A stretch of 64,000 nt of DNA from Rhizobium sp. CG5 (GCF_023701945.1 NZ_JABAEF010000013.1:62001-126000); one strand, 5' to 3'; positions 1 through 9,109 are shown, counted from the first letter of the stretch. A program made the numbers and translations. The notes: generated from the sequence alone by a model not told the origin.

Positions 1-126
1 AGCCCGGCCAGCGGCAGGGTGATCTGAAGGTCGGAGGCGACGGTCGGCAGCAGGCCGACAATCACGAATTCTGTGGTGCCGATCGCGTAGGCCGCAATCG
101 TCAGTGCAAACAATGCCAGAGGCATG
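1..126 (-). CDS. MFS transporter, N-terminal fragment
   Basis: Only the first 42 codons lie in the window; the gene runs off the left edge. The visible protein opens with a hydrophobic helix containing AYAIGTTEFVIVGLLP, the first membrane segment typical of the DHA1 (arabinose-efflux-like) drug/sugar exporters of the major facilitator superfamily. The ATG is at 124-126. It is divergent from the LysR gene at 269, and a LysR/MFS divergent pair usually means the regulator controls the pump. The substrate cannot be inferred. Confidence 0.8.
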
Positions 127-231
127 GGAATGTGCCTTTCCTGATCCGCGTTTGGCGCGGCTGGTGAACTATGGATGTGGTGAGGTGACTATCGGCGCTT
201 CCCACTTGTTTGAGAATGCGCAGTAATGGAC

Positions 232-259
232 AATCACCTGTGAATTAAAATCACAGTGA
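232..259. promoter_or_regulatory. repeated AATCAC-GTGA motif, candidate LysR operator
   Basis: Two near-identical short motifs, AATCACCTGTGA (232-243) and AATCACAGTGA (249-259), lie 17 bases apart in the divergent region just upstream of the LysR start at 269. Each has TCAC/GTGA dyad symmetry. LysR-type regulators normally bind dyads in such divergent regions. The assignment to this regulator is inference from position. Confidence 0.4.
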
Positions 260-268
260 GGCGTTGCC

Positions 269-1162
269 ATGGATAACCGGGCCGGAGAAATGCAGGTCTT
301 TGTGCTGGCAGCCGAGCTCAAGAGCTTCTCAGAGGCGGGACGCCGGTTGAAGCTGTCGCCTTCGGCGGTCAGCAAGCTGGTGACACGGCTGGAGGACAGG
401 CTCGGCACGCGGCTGATCGTGCGCTCGACCCGCATGCTGCAGCTGACGCCGGAGGGCGAGACCTATCTGGCGCGGGCGCAGCGCATCCTGGCCGAGATCG
501 CCGATACGGAGGCGATGGTGTCCGGCGGCGGGCGCATGCTGCCGCGCGGGCCGCTGTCGATCAATGCCTCGGTCGGCTTTGGCGAGCGCTACATCCTGCC
601 GCTGGCGGGGGACTTCCTGGCGCTTTATCCGGATGTGCAACTCGACATCACGCTGACGGACGGCATTGTCGACCTGATCGGCGATCGGGTCGATATTGCC
701 ATTCGCCACGGGCCGATGCGCGATTCCAGCCTGAAGGCGCGCAAACTGTCGGAAAGCCGGCAGGCGATCATCGCCTCACCGGATTATATCGAGCGCCATG
801 GCCTTCCTTTGACCCCGGCCGATCTCGATCACCACAATTGCATCAACTTCAATTTTAGGCGCTCTTTCGAAGGCTGGCGATTCCGCAATCCAGACACCGG
901 CCTTGCGGAGACCCGGCCGGTGCCCGGCAATCTGAAAGCCAGCAGCGGCTCGATCATCCGGCAATTCTGCCTGGCGGGCCTCGGCATCGGCCGCATCGGC
1001 CGCTTCCATATCGAGCCCGACCTGCAGGCCGGCCGGCTGGTCACAGTGCTCGAGGATTACAATCCCGAGGATATCGAGGAAATCCACGCCGTCTATGCCG
1101 GCCACGAGCATCTGGCCGTGCGCATCCGTGCCTATATCGATTTCCTGGCCGAGCGGTTGTGA
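269..1162 (+). CDS. LysR family transcriptional regulator
   Basis: The 297-residue protein has the usual LysR length. Residues about 5-65 form the winged helix-turn-helix (SFSEAGRRLKLSPSAVSKLVTR region), a linker helix follows, and the rest is the periplasmic-binding-like effector domain. The domain resembles the group of LysR proteins that regulate neighbouring MFS exporters or oxidoreductases. It is divergent from the MFS gene at the left edge, with 142 bp between them holding a repeated dyad. The effector is unknown. Confidence 0.93.
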   Translation: MDNRAGEMQVFVLAAELKSFSEAGRRLKLSPSAVSKLVTRLEDRLGTRLIVRSTRMLQLTPEGETYLARAQRILAEIADTEAMVSGGGRMLPRGPLSINASVGFGERYILPLAGDFLALYPDVQLDITLTDGIVDLIGDRVDIAIRHGPMRDSSLKARKLSESRQAIIASPDYIERHGLPLTPADLDHHNCINFNFRRSFEGWRFRNPDTGLAETRPVPGNLKASSGSIIRQFCLAGLGIGRIGRFHIEPDLQAGRLVTVLEDYNPEDIEEIHAVYAGHEHLAVRIRAYIDFLAERL

Positions 1163-1210
1163 GCAGACCACCTCCGACTCTCCGTTTAAAGAGAAAGCCG
1201 GAGGCGAACC

Positions 1211-2023
1211 TTACTTCACCGCGCGGATGGCGTAGCGGTGCTGGGTGGCGCGCTCCAGCGATTTGAAAAAGCCGAAATTCTTGGCCTGGGTCTTATGGAT
1301 GGCGCGCATGTCGGTGTCGACCACGACGTCGGAGAAGCCCGCTTCCTTGAGCAGTTCCACCACCGCCTCGGCGCGGGCGCCTTGCGAGAAATAGACCCGT
1401 GACAGGATGCTCTGGTGGGTGTCGGCCATGGCGCCGGTGCCACGATGGGTGTTGGTCTTGGTCAGGCCCAGTTTCACGGCAATGGCGGTCATCGTCTTGG
1501 CAAGCCGCGAGGCAAGGCCGGGATTGACGAAGTCGCCATCGACGATCAGCAGGATGCCGCTGGTCTTGAGCACGCGCCGCCACTCGAGGAAGGCGGATTT
1601 CGGATCGACCAGCGTCCAGACCAGGTGCCGGTTGGTGATGACGTCATAGGCCCCGTCGGGTTCCATGGTGTTTTCCGCGTCGCCCATCACGAAGCTGATA
1701 TCGCGGCCGCGGGATTTCGCCTTGGCGCGGGCGCGCTCCAGCATCGGCTCGGCCCAATCGAGCCCCGTCACCTGGAAGCCGACATCGTCCAGCAGATGGG
1801 ATACGACGCCGGTGCCGGATGCGAGGTCGAGCGCCTTGCGGCCGGCGCCATCGCCCAGGTGCCGGCGGATCAGCGCATGCCAGGCCTGGCGCTCCGGCTC
1901 GGAGAAGATCTCGTGTCCCGGCTGGGTGTCGAAGGTCTCGGCGCGGGCCGACCAATAGGCTTTGATCTCGTCGCGCAGATCGTAATTGCTGAGGGTGTTT
2001 GCCGCGGAATTGGCCGGGGTCAT
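1211..2023 (-). CDS. class I SAM-dependent methyltransferase
   Basis: The 270-residue protein has the SAM-binding motif I (LDLASGTGVVSHLL) near residues 65-78, an acidic end of strand 2 (GLDWAEPM), motif II-like GDAEN and a post-motif region with WTLVDP, the pattern of a Methyltransf_11/25 fold. No substrate-specific domain is visible. It is divergent from the iron-type ABC transporter and may share its control region at 2024-2136. Siderophore or corrinoid-related substrates are possible from context, but nothing in the protein proves this. Confidence 0.85.
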   Translation of the reverse strand: MTPANSAANTLSNYDLRDEIKAYWSARAETFDTQPGHEIFSEPERQAWHALIRRHLGDGAGRKALDLASGTGVVSHLLDDVGFQVTGLDWAEPMLERARAKAKSRGRDISFVMGDAENTMEPDGAYDVITNRHLVWTLVDPKSAFLEWRRVLKTSGILLIVDGDFVNPGLASRLAKTMTAIAVKLGLTKTNTHRGTGAMADTHQSILSRVYFSQGARAEAVVELLKEAGFSDVVVDTDMRAIHKTQAKNFGFFKSLERATQHRYAIRAVK

Positions 2024-2077
2024 GAGGGTCCGAGCTCCAAAGGTGAGTGAGATTGGAAGCTTTCTAAAAGATATTTG

Positions 2078-2105
2078 TTGACTATTAAAGTCATAAAATA
2101 ATAAT
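2078..2105 (+). promoter_or_regulatory. promoter with RirA-like iron box (TGA-N9-TCA)
   Basis: The spacer between the methyltransferase and the binding-protein gene is AT-rich. It carries TGACTATTAAAGTCA (2079-2093), a dyad that fits the rhizobial iron-responsive operator consensus TGA-N9-TCA bound by RirA. The dyad overlaps a -35 candidate TTGACT (2078-2083). A -10 candidate AATAAT lies at 2100-2105 after a 16-base spacer. An iron-loaded repressor here would block the promoter of the ABC importer. The consensus is short, so the assignment also leans on the transporter context. Confidence 0.55.
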
Positions 2106-2136
2106 CCACCGCGAACCCATTCACAGGAGACAAATC

Positions 2137-3276
2137 GTGCGTATTTTCAACAGGGTGGCCACCGCCGCCGCGCTTTCGCTCGCGCTTTTTTCGAGCGTGG
2201 CTCTGGCTGGCGACGTGATCAAAATCAAAGACATCACTGGTCGCGAAGTGGAAGTCAGCGTGCCGGTCGAGCGGGTGATTCTCGGCGAAGGCCGTCAGAT
2301 CTATTTCACCGCTGCCCTGGATACCGACGCACCGTTTGCCCGCGTCGTCGGCTGGCGCGACGATTTCAAGAAGGCCGACCTGGACGGCTACAACGCCTAT
2401 CTCGAAAAATTCCCTGAGATGGCGAAAATCCCGACCTTCGGCGGCATGAAGGACGGCACCTTCGATATCGAGCAGGCCGTGACGCTGAAGCCCGACGTCA
2501 TCATCATGAACACCGAGGCGAAGTCGGCGACCGAAGAGAGTGGCTATATCGAGAAGCTCGCCAAGGTCGGCATCCCGCTGGTCTATATCGACTTCCGCGA
2601 AAAGCCGATGCAGAACACCGACGAATCCATGCGCATCATCGGCAAGCTGTTCGGCAAGGAGACCCGCGCCGAAGAGTTCGTCGCTTTCCGTTCAGAGCAG
2701 ATCGCCAAAGTCACCGATACGCTGGCCAAGGCGCCGGATGTCAAGAAGCCGCTGGTCTTCGTCGAGCGCGCCGGCGGCTACAGCGAAGATTGCTGCATGT
2801 CCTTCGGGAATGAGAATTTCGGTAAGATGGTCGAGATGGCCGGCGGCATCAACATGGCCAAGGACATCATTCCGGGCACCTTCGGCACGGTCAATCCCGA
2901 GCAGATCATCGCCTCCAATCCGGACCAGGTCATTGTCACCGGCTCCAATTGGGAACTCTACGTTCCAGGCGGCGCCTGGGTTGGCGTCGGCCCGGGGGCG
3001 GATCAGGCCAAGGCGACGGAAAAGCTTGAAAAGCTGATGCATCGGCCTGCCTTTACCGGCGTCAAGGCGGTGACCGACCACAATGTGCATGCCATCTGGC
3101 ACCAGTTCTACAACAGCCCCTACCAGTTCGTCGCCGTCCAGCAGATGGCCGAATGGCTGCATCCTGACCTGTTTGGGGATCTCGATGCCGATGCCACCTT
3201 CAAGGAGCTGCATGAGCGCTTCCTGCCGGTTGCCTATCGTCCGGGCTATTTCGCCTCGCTGAACGCCGGCCACTGA
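2137..3276 (+). CDS. FecB/TroA-like ABC transporter substrate-binding protein
   Basis: This 379-residue secreted protein belongs to the iron-complex binding family (COG0614 type). A signal peptide with a hydrophobic core ending ALAGD covers residues 1-25. Two lobes follow, with the typical DITGREVEVSVPVERVI opening and a PDVIIM segment. It should capture a ferric-chelate, haem or corrinoid ligand in the periplasm and deliver it to the permease encoded next. The start is GTG with an AGGAGA ribosome site at 2125-2130. It lacks an obvious lipobox Cys. It is probably iron regulated through the box at 2079. Confidence 0.88.
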   Translation: MRIFNRVATAAALSLALFSSVALAGDVIKIKDITGREVEVSVPVERVILGEGRQIYFTAALDTDAPFARVVGWRDDFKKADLDGYNAYLEKFPEMAKIPTFGGMKDGTFDIEQAVTLKPDVIIMNTEAKSATEESGYIEKLAKVGIPLVYIDFREKPMQNTDESMRIIGKLFGKETRAEEFVAFRSEQIAKVTDTLAKAPDVKKPLVFVERAGGYSEDCCMSFGNENFGKMVEMAGGINMAKDIIPGTFGTVNPEQIIASNPDQVIVTGSNWELYVPGGAWVGVGPGADQAKATEKLEKLMHRPAFTGVKAVTDHNVHAIWHQFYNSPYQFVAVQQMAEWLHPDLFGDLDADATFKELHERFLPVAYRPGYFASLNAGH

Positions 3277-3309
3277 ACGCCGGCCATTGATCGCGAACTG
3301 CAATCGAGC

Positions 3310-3340
3310 GCCGGCAGGGCAGGTCTCCTGCCGGCTCTTT
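3310..3340 (+). terminator. stem-loop between binding protein and permease
   Basis: GCCGGCAGG (3310-3318) pairs perfectly with CCTGCCGGC (3327-3335) around an 8-base loop and is followed by TCTTTCTC. It may work as an attenuating terminator or 3' mRNA-protecting hairpin, so that more binding protein than permease is made, which is common in ABC importer operons. Confidence 0.55.
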
Positions 3341-3411
3341 CTCATCATCAACAGATCTCGCCCGTCATTCGCTGACCGGGCGTTCTTCATATTGGGACAG
3401 GGTGGCAATCG

Positions 3412-4479
3412 ATGGCTGCACTTGGCGAAACTCTTCCGGTGGCAGAAGGGCGCGCACTCTACCGGGCGCTGGCCTTCCGCCGTATCCTGCTGATCTGCGG
3501 CATGGTCGTGGCGCTGGCGCTCAGCGTCGCCTTCGACATGGCGCTCGGCCCGGCGCGCTATACGCTGTCGCAGGTTCTGTCGGCGCTCTGGGATGCGGCC
3601 TCGGTCGACCAGCAATTGCGGGTGGTGATCTGGGATATCCGCATGCCGATCGCCCTGATGGCGGTGACCGTCGGCGCCTGCCTGTCGCTGGCCGGTGCGC
3701 AGATGCAGACCATCCTTGCCAATCCGCTGGCCAGCCCCTTCACGCTCGGCATTTCGGCCGCCGCCGGCTTCGGCGCGGCCCTGGCGCTGGTCGGCGGCGT
3801 CGCCATATTCCCCGCCGCCGTGCAGTATATGGTGCCGATCAACGCCTTCCTGATGGCCATGCTCGCCTCGCTGTTCATCTACGGCGCCTCGACGCTGCGC
3901 GGCGTGACGGTCGAAACCATTGTGCTGCTCGGCATCGCGCTGGTCTTCACCTTCAATGCGGCACTGGCGCTGCTTGAATATCTGGCCTCCGAACAGGCGC
4001 TGGCCGCCGTGGTGTTCTGGACCATGGGCAGCCTCACCAAGGCGACCTGGACCAAGGTCGCGGTGACCGCCGCCGTTCTCGCCTTCGCCACGCCGCTGTT
4101 CATGCGCCGCGCCTGGGCGCTGACGGCGCTCCGGCTCGGCGATGACAAGGCCGCCAGCTTCGGCGTCAACATCCGCCGGCTGCGGCTCGAAACCCTGATG
4201 CTGGTCAGCCTGCTGGCCGCCATTCCGGTGGCGTTTGTCGGCACGATCGGCTTTGTCGGCCTGGTCGGCCCGCATATCGCCCGCATGCTGGTCGGCGAAG
4301 ACCAGCGCTTCTTCCTGCCGGCCTCGGTGCTGTGCGGCGCGCTGCTGTTGTCGACCACCTCGGTCGTGTCGAAAATACTGATCCCCGGCGCCATCCTGCC
4401 GATCGGCGTGATCACGGCGCTGGTCGGCGTGCCTTTCTTCTTCTCCCTCATCTTCAGCAGCCGGAGGCGGTCATGGTAG
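3412..4479 (+). CDS. FecCD family ABC transporter permease
   Basis: The 355-residue protein is almost entirely hydrophobic, with about ten membrane segments and the FecCD/BtuC signatures RMPIALMAVTVGACLSLAGA (the gate region, which contacts the ATPase) and GFVGLVGPHIARML near residues 280-293. It forms the inner-membrane channel for the ligand carried by the upstream binding protein. It overlaps the ATPase gene by seven bases (ATGGTAG, 4473-4479), so the two are translationally coupled. Confidence 0.93.
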   Translation: MAALGETLPVAEGRALYRALAFRRILLICGMVVALALSVAFDMALGPARYTLSQVLSALWDAASVDQQLRVVIWDIRMPIALMAVTVGACLSLAGAQMQTILANPLASPFTLGISAAAGFGAALALVGGVAIFPAAVQYMVPINAFLMAMLASLFIYGASTLRGVTVETIVLLGIALVFTFNAALALLEYLASEQALAAVVFWTMGSLTKATWTKVAVTAAVLAFATPLFMRRAWALTALRLGDDKAASFGVNIRRLRLETLMLVSLLAAIPVAFVGTIGFVGLVGPHIARMLVGEDQRFFLPASVLCGALLLSTTSVVSKILIPGAILPIGVITALVGVPFFFSLIFSSRRRSW

Positions 4480-5225
4480 CGCTCGCGCTTGAAAATCTCG
4501 GTGCCCGTTACGGCAAGGTACGGATCTTTGAGGATATCTCCACCGATATCCTGAGGGGTGGCGAACTGACCGCCGTCATCGGACCCAATGCGGCCGGCAA
4601 ATCGACGCTGTTCAAGCGCATCGCCGGATTGCTGAAAGGCGAGGGCGTGGTGCATCTGAGCGGCACCGCATCCGACAAGGCGATCTGTTATATGCCGCAG
4701 GACACCGGCGCCAATGCCGTGCTGACGGTCTACGAATCCGTGCTTTTGGCCGCCAAGCAGGGCTCCACCTGGAAAGTGGACGAGGACGAGCTCAAGGCCA
4801 TCGACCGGATCCTCAAGGCGCTCAGCATCAGCGATCTGGCCTTCCGCAACCTCGGCGAATTGTCGGGCGGCCAGCGTCAGCTGGTGTCGATCGCCCAGGC
4901 GCTGGTGCGCAATCCGGAGGTGCTGCTGATGGACGAGCCGACCTCGGCGCTCGATCTGTTCCGGCAGGTCGAAGTGCTGCATTTCATGTCTGATCTCGCC
5001 GCCCGCAGCGGCATGGCCGTGCTGATTGCGCTGCATGACCTCAACCATGCCCTGCGCTACTGCGCCAATACCCTGGTGATCGCCGATGGCCGCATGGCCG
5101 CCTGCGGCCCGACCCGCGACGTCATCACGCCGGACATGCTGCGCGAGGTCTACCGCGTCGATGCCCGCATCGAATCCTGCACCCTCGGCCGCCCCATGGT
5201 GATCGTCGACAATGCGGTGAATTGA
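4473..5225 (+). CDS. FecE-type ABC transporter ATP-binding protein
   Basis: This 250-residue ATPase powers the FecBCD-type importer. Walker A GPNAAGKST is at residues 37-45, the signature LSGGQ at 130-134, Walker B LLMDEP at 151-156 and the switch His in ALHDLNHAL. The start ATG at 4473 is inside the end of the permease gene. A longer upstream reading is possible but would add unrelated residues read out of frame from the permease. One permease gene suggests a homodimeric channel. Confidence 0.94.
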   Translation: MVALALENLGARYGKVRIFEDISTDILRGGELTAVIGPNAAGKSTLFKRIAGLLKGEGVVHLSGTASDKAICYMPQDTGANAVLTVYESVLLAAKQGSTWKVDEDELKAIDRILKALSISDLAFRNLGELSGGQRQLVSIAQALVRNPEVLLMDEPTSALDLFRQVEVLHFMSDLAARSGMAVLIALHDLNHALRYCANTLVIADGRMAACGPTRDVITPDMLREVYRVDARIESCTLGRPMVIVDNAVN

Positions 5226-5242
5226 ACGAGCGGTGAGGCAAG

Positions 5243-5265
5243 AGCCGGCGATGAAATGCCGGTTG
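5243..5265. terminator. stem-loop between convergent ABC and MFS genes
   Basis: GCCGGC (5244-5249) and GCCGGT (5258-5263), flanked by further partial pairing (GTGAG/CTCAC), form a stem in the 42-bp space between convergent genes. It may act on both strands. There is no strong T-run. Confidence 0.4.
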
Positions 5266-5267
5266 TC

Positions 5268-6539
5268 TCACTCGAACCTCGCCCCCTCGATGGCCGTCGT
5301 CGACAGCCTCTTCCACATCAGCACGACCAGCAGCAGCAAGATGATGGCGGCGATGATGAAGGGGGTGGTGAGGGCCATGGCGCGGGGCAGATACGGTTCG
5401 GCGAGCTTGACCGAGAGGCCGGAAACCACGAGGCCGAGCGGCATCGTTCCCCAGGCGAAAAAGCGATAGACGCTGTTGACGCGGCCGAGCAGGTGCTGCG
5501 GAACCAGCCGCTGGCGCAGCGTCACCGTGACGGTGTTCCAGATCATGCCCGTGAATTCGGCAAGCAGAATGGCGCCCCAGATCGGTGCGGCATGGGGAAT
5601 GCTGGCCATCACCACCGCCTGCAAGAGGGCCGCGACCAGCGTCAGCCGCAGCGCCATGCCGGTGCCGATCACGCGCACCACGCGTTCTGCCAGGACGCCG
5701 CCCAGGATACCGCCAAAGGCGCCGGCCGTCAGCAGCAGGCCATACTGCGTGGAGGAGAGGCCCAGAACCTCCTGGCTGTAGAGAATCATCGCGATCTGCA
5801 TCATCAGATAAGCAGCATTGAGCACGCCAAGGCCGATGGCCAGATCGCGCAGCATCGGATTGCGCCAGAGAAAGGCCGCCCCTTCGCGCATCTCTGTTAC
5901 CCAGTGCTTCGGCTCGGCGCGGGTCGGGCGAAAATGGCCGGGGATCGACATCACCAGGGCGGCGGCAATGGCAAAGCCCATGCCGTTGAAGGCAAAGGCC
6001 AGCGGCACGGCGACGGTCAGCACGAGGCCGGCCAGGGGTGGCCCGATCAGCGAATTCATCATCACCTCGACGCTCCATAGGCGCCCGTTGGCGGCTTCCA
6101 GCCGTGACGCGGGCACGATCGCCGGCATCAGGGTCTGGGCGGCATTGTCGCGCAACACTTCGGCAAAGCCGACCGCCAGCGCCGAGACCAGCAGGATCCA
6201 GTAGAGCGGATTGCTCGGCAGGCCCGTGCCGGGCGTGCCGTCAGTCGGGTCGGAGAACCAAAGGGCTGCGGCAAGGCCCGTCAGCAGCGCGAAGCGGGTG
6301 AGATCCATCGCCACCACGAGCTTGCGGCGGTCGACGCGGTCGGTGATGACGCCGGAGGGTAGTGCGAACAGAAGCCACGGCAGACGCAGCGCGGTGGCGA
6401 CAAAGGCGATCGCCAGCGGATCGCGGGTCAGCAGCGAGGCGAGCCAGGGCCATGCCACCACGCCAATGCCGTCGCCCAGATTGGAAACGGCGCTGGCGGT
6501 AAAAAGCGCCGCGAAATTGCGGCCGAGTTTGTCTTTCAA
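5268..6539 (-). CDS. MFS transporter, EntS-like exporter
   Basis: The 423-residue protein has twelve predicted membrane helices and resembles the enterobactin-exporter (EntS / MFS_3) branch. It has NLGDGIGVVAWPWLASLLTR in the first helix and the loop GVITDRVDRRKLV, the MFS A-motif between helices 2 and 3. The start is TTG at 6537-6539, preceded by GGGAAG at a good distance. It is convergent with the iron-type importer. Export of a siderophore or related small molecule is a context inference, and antibiotic export is equally possible. Confidence 0.88.
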   Translation of the reverse strand: MKDKLGRNFAALFTASAVSNLGDGIGVVAWPWLASLLTRDPLAIAFVATALRLPWLLFALPSGVITDRVDRRKLVVAMDLTRFALLTGLAAALWFSDPTDGTPGTGLPSNPLYWILLVSALAVGFAEVLRDNAAQTLMPAIVPASRLEAANGRLWSVEVMMNSLIGPPLAGLVLTVAVPLAFAFNGMGFAIAAALVMSIPGHFRPTRAEPKHWVTEMREGAAFLWRNPMLRDLAIGLGVLNAAYLMMQIAMILYSQEVLGLSSTQYGLLLTAGAFGGILGGVLAERVVRVIGTGMALRLTLVAALLQAVVMASIPHAAPIWGAILLAEFTGMIWNTVTVTLRQRLVPQHLLGRVNSVYRFFAWGTMPLGLVVSGLSVKLAEPYLPRAMALTTPFIIAAIILLLLVVLMWKRLSTTAIEGARFE

Positions 6540-6671
6540 TGCAGTCTTCCCTGTGCCTTTGCGGCTTGTCGCACAGGTTGACCATCAAATTTTTCGCAAG
6601 GCAATATGGCCGCCAGCAGATCAGCAATTGCTGAATTGGGAGCGGGCCGCAGCCCGCCCTGGGTCTTTCCG

Positions 6672-7442
6672 TCAGGCTTTCACCGCGACCACGAACAGGC
6701 GTGGAAAGCGCAGCAGGCGGCGGCCGTCGGCGATGGGCGGATAGGCCTTGTCGATGCGGGCCGTGTAGTCGGCGAGGAATGCGTCGTGGTTTTCCGGTTC
6801 GACCTTGTCGAGATAGGGCCGCAGGCCGGTGCCCTTGACCCATTCGACGATGGCCTCGGCATCGGCCATCGGGTGGTTGTAGATCGTATGCCAGACATCG
6901 AGGCGGGCGGGCTTCGGCGCCCGCCGGTCGGGATAGGAAGACGGGGGGGGGGGGGGGGCCCGCCGCATCCGGCCGCCGGCAAAGGCCGGCGCCCAGGGTC
7001 CCGCCGCACCGCTCTCCTCCATCATCAGATGGCTCGGTTCATTGAGATTGTCCGGCATCTGCACGGCCAGTACGCCGCCTGTCTTCAGGCTGTCCATCAG
7101 CCGATCCAGAACCGTCAGATGATCGGGCAGCCATTGAAAGACGGCATTGGCATAGAGCAGATCGGCCGGCGTTTCCGGCTGCCAATCGCCAAGGTCAGCT
7201 TGGGTGAAAGATAGGCCAGGCAAACGCAGCCGCGCCTTTTCCAGCATATCGGGATCGCTGTCGAGCCCGCTCACGGCGGCGGAGCCGAAGCGCTCGACGA
7301 GCAATTCGGTGGAGTTTGCCGGCCCGCACCCCAGATCGTAGACGGCGTCTGCGTCGCTTAAGGGCACCTGGGCCAGCAGATCGCGGGCTGGCCGCGTTCG
7401 CTCGTCTTCGAATTTTAGATACTGATCGGCGGACCAGGCCAT
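6672..7442 (-). CDS. tam: trans-aconitate 2-methyltransferase
   Basis: The 256-residue protein matches the Tam family along its length. It has motif [16 protein letters not shown], acidic [10 protein letters not shown], the [14 protein letters not shown] segment and the C-terminal [11 protein letters not shown] and GLRPYL blocks. It methylates trans-aconitate, a side product that inhibits aconitase, using SAM in the cytoplasm. A 16-base G run (C on the coding strand, 6943-6958) encodes APPPPPS in a region that varies within the family. The frame is intact here, but any one-base slip would truncate the protein. Confidence 0.88.
   Translation of the reverse strand: MAWSADQYLKFEDERTRPARDLLAQVPLSDADAVYDLGCGPANSTELLVERFGSAAVSGLDSDPDMLEKARLRLPGLSFTQADLGDWQPETPADLLYANAVFQWLPDHLTVLDRLMDSLKTGGVLAVQMPDNLNEPSHLMMEESGAAGPWAPAFAGGRMRRAPPPPPSSYPDRRAPKPARLDVWHTIYNHPMADAEAIVEWVKGTGLRPYLDKVEPENHDAFLADYTARIDKAYPPIADGRRLLRFPRLFVVAVKA
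6943..6958. repeat. 16-base G homopolymer inside tam
   Basis: An uninterrupted run of sixteen G on the + strand lies inside the tam coding frame. It is far longer than any other mononucleotide run seen in the window. It could be a slippage-prone tract or a sequencing/assembly artefact. Confidence 0.95.
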
Positions 7443-7489
7443 GGCGGCGTTTCCTCGCGCGTTTGAGGCTCGACATCGAGGCGGCAGTC

Positions 7490-8884
7490 CTAGATCTGCC
7501 AGTCATCGAGCGAATAGGCCTTGATGTAGTCGATCTGCATCTCGGCCCCATCATCTAGACTGCTCGAGGGGGTTCCTGCAATGCCGCCGACGGCCAGATT
7601 GACGACCATATACATCGGGTCATGCATGTCGGAGGGCGTATCGGTACTGGCCACGGCGACATCGTCGAAGTACCAGACGATTTCCTCCGCCGTCCACAGC
7701 ACACCGTAGGTGTGGAAACCTGCCGTGTCGCTGACCTGCACGGCCGAGGAGACGGTGGTCTGCTCGCCGGTTTCGTTGGAATGCACCGCTACATTGACGG
7801 TGTTCTGATCCTGGCCGCGCATTTCCACGACATCGAGTTCCGGCGGCCAGGAGCCGTCCTCCGGCAGCAGCCAGAAGGCCGGCCAGGTGCCCTGTTCGCT
7901 CGGCATGTCGGCGCGAATCTCGAAATAGCCGTAGGTCTGGGCGAAGGAGGAATGGGTGGTCAGCATGCCCGAGGTATAGTCATAGCCCTCGATTTCCGCC
8001 TGCACGTCCGCCGATGCCGGGGCTGCGGTGATGGTCAGAACGCCATCGTCGATGGAGAAGGGATTGACCGAAGACGTGCCTTCATAGTCCGGATTGATAT
8101 ACCATTGCAGTTCGCCATTGGTGTCGAGGCTGCTGCCCTTTTCCGGCGCCCAGGAGAATTTCGCGTCCCAGGTGCCGCTGTCACCGTCGGTCAGCGACAA
8201 GGTGTTGAAGTCGTCGGAAAAGGTCTGGGTCAGGTGCGAACGATCAAGGCTCAGCTTGAACTGGCCGGCACTTAAGGAGGAGGCTGTGGTATTGGCCAGC
8301 ACCAGGCTTTCGCCGTCGCCAAGGTCGAGGCGAAGATCGGCCCCTTCCTGGGTGATGTTGGCCAGCACGTCGTCGAAGGACGTCAGCCCGTAATCGTAGA
8401 GACGGATCGTGTCGTCGGCGCTGAAGCCGCTGATCAGGTCGCTGCCATTGCCCTTGGTGAAGATGAAGATGTCGGCACCGCCACCGCTGACCAGCACGTC
8501 GTTGCCGGCGCCACCGTCAAAGGTCTGGCGGCTCGAGGATCCGGTGATGATGTTGTCGGCACCGTTGCCGAAGGCATAGCGTCCGTCGCCGGTCACCGTG
8601 AGGTTCTCGAAATTGTCCGGCAGCGTGTAGCTCATCCAGGTCTCGATCGTGTCGACACCCTGGCCGGCCGCCTCGCTGGCGCGGTTGATGCTGGAATAGA
8701 GGTAATAGATATCGTCGCCGGTGCCGCCGGCCATGGTGACGTTGACGGAACTGTCGCCCCATATCGAATCGTTGCCGGCGGTGCCGTTCAGCGTTGGTCC
8801 GGAGCCGGTTGCCGAGAACCAGGCCGTCGAGCTTCCGCTGTAATAGAGCGGCAGACCGAGGGCATTCGTGATCGCGTTTGCCAT
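7490..8884 (-). CDS. exsH: RTX-type secreted endoglycanase, GH16 (ExsH-like)
   Basis: The 464-residue protein has two parts. The first (about residues 30-215) carries calcium-binding RTX motifs ([35 protein letters not shown]). The second (about 220-464) is a GH16 glycanase with catalytic ELDVVEM, giving nucleophile E349, D351 and acid/base E354. Length and order match Sinorhizobium meliloti ExsH, which is exported by the PrsDE type I system and cleaves nascent succinoglycan. No Sec signal is present, in line with type I export. The exact substrate here is inferred. No exo or prs genes are in the window. Confidence 0.85.
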   Translation of the reverse strand: MANAITNALGLPLYYSGSSTAWFSATGSGPTLNGTAGNDSIWGDSSVNVTMAGGTGDDIYYLYSSINRASEAAGQGVDTIETWMSYTLPDNFENLTVTGDGRYAFGNGADNIITGSSSRQTFDGGAGNDVLVSGGGADIFIFTKGNGSDLISGFSADDTIRLYDYGLTSFDDVLANITQEGADLRLDLGDGESLVLANTTASSLSAGQFKLSLDRSHLTQTFSDDFNTLSLTDGDSGTWDAKFSWAPEKGSSLDTNGELQWYINPDYEGTSSVNPFSIDDGVLTITAAPASADVQAEIEGYDYTSGMLTTHSSFAQTYGYFEIRADMPSEQGTWPAFWLLPEDGSWPPELDVVEMRGQDQNTVNVAVHSNETGEQTTVSSAVQVSDTAGFHTYGVLWTAEEIVWYFDDVAVASTDTPSDMHDPMYMVVNLAVGGIAGTPSSSLDDGAEMQIDYIKAYSLDDWQI

Positions 8885-9109
8885 GCTATCCTCTTCGCGT
8901 TTCTGGAACCTCCCAGCCCCTCCGCTGCGGCGACCATAGCAGTGCGATGCCTTGCGTTAAGGCCGGGGACACGAATTCAAAGGGGAGGTGCACAGGTTCC
9001 GCGAAGGGTGGTTTCATGCTCCCTTAGGCGAACGACAACTGTGCCCGGCTTTGGGACGATGGCGATCAAATGTGCCAAATCGGGCCGCGGTGACGCCGGG
9101 ACCGATGGT
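8885..9109. other. intergenic region upstream of the ExsH-like gene
   Basis: There are 225 bases between the ExsH-like gene start and the stop of the haloacid dehalogenase gene. It must hold the exsH promoter on the minus strand. I see no convincing operator, hairpin or small gene in it. Confidence 0.5.

Noticed and set aside
2692-5048. Two long minus-strand frames across the FecBCD-type genes
   Set aside because: They are antisense to well supported genes and have shadow-like composition.
5256-6080. Long + strand frame antisense to the MFS exporter
   Set aside because: Composition is typical of an antisense shadow in high-GC DNA (His/Arg/Gln-rich), with no ribosome site or recognisable domain.
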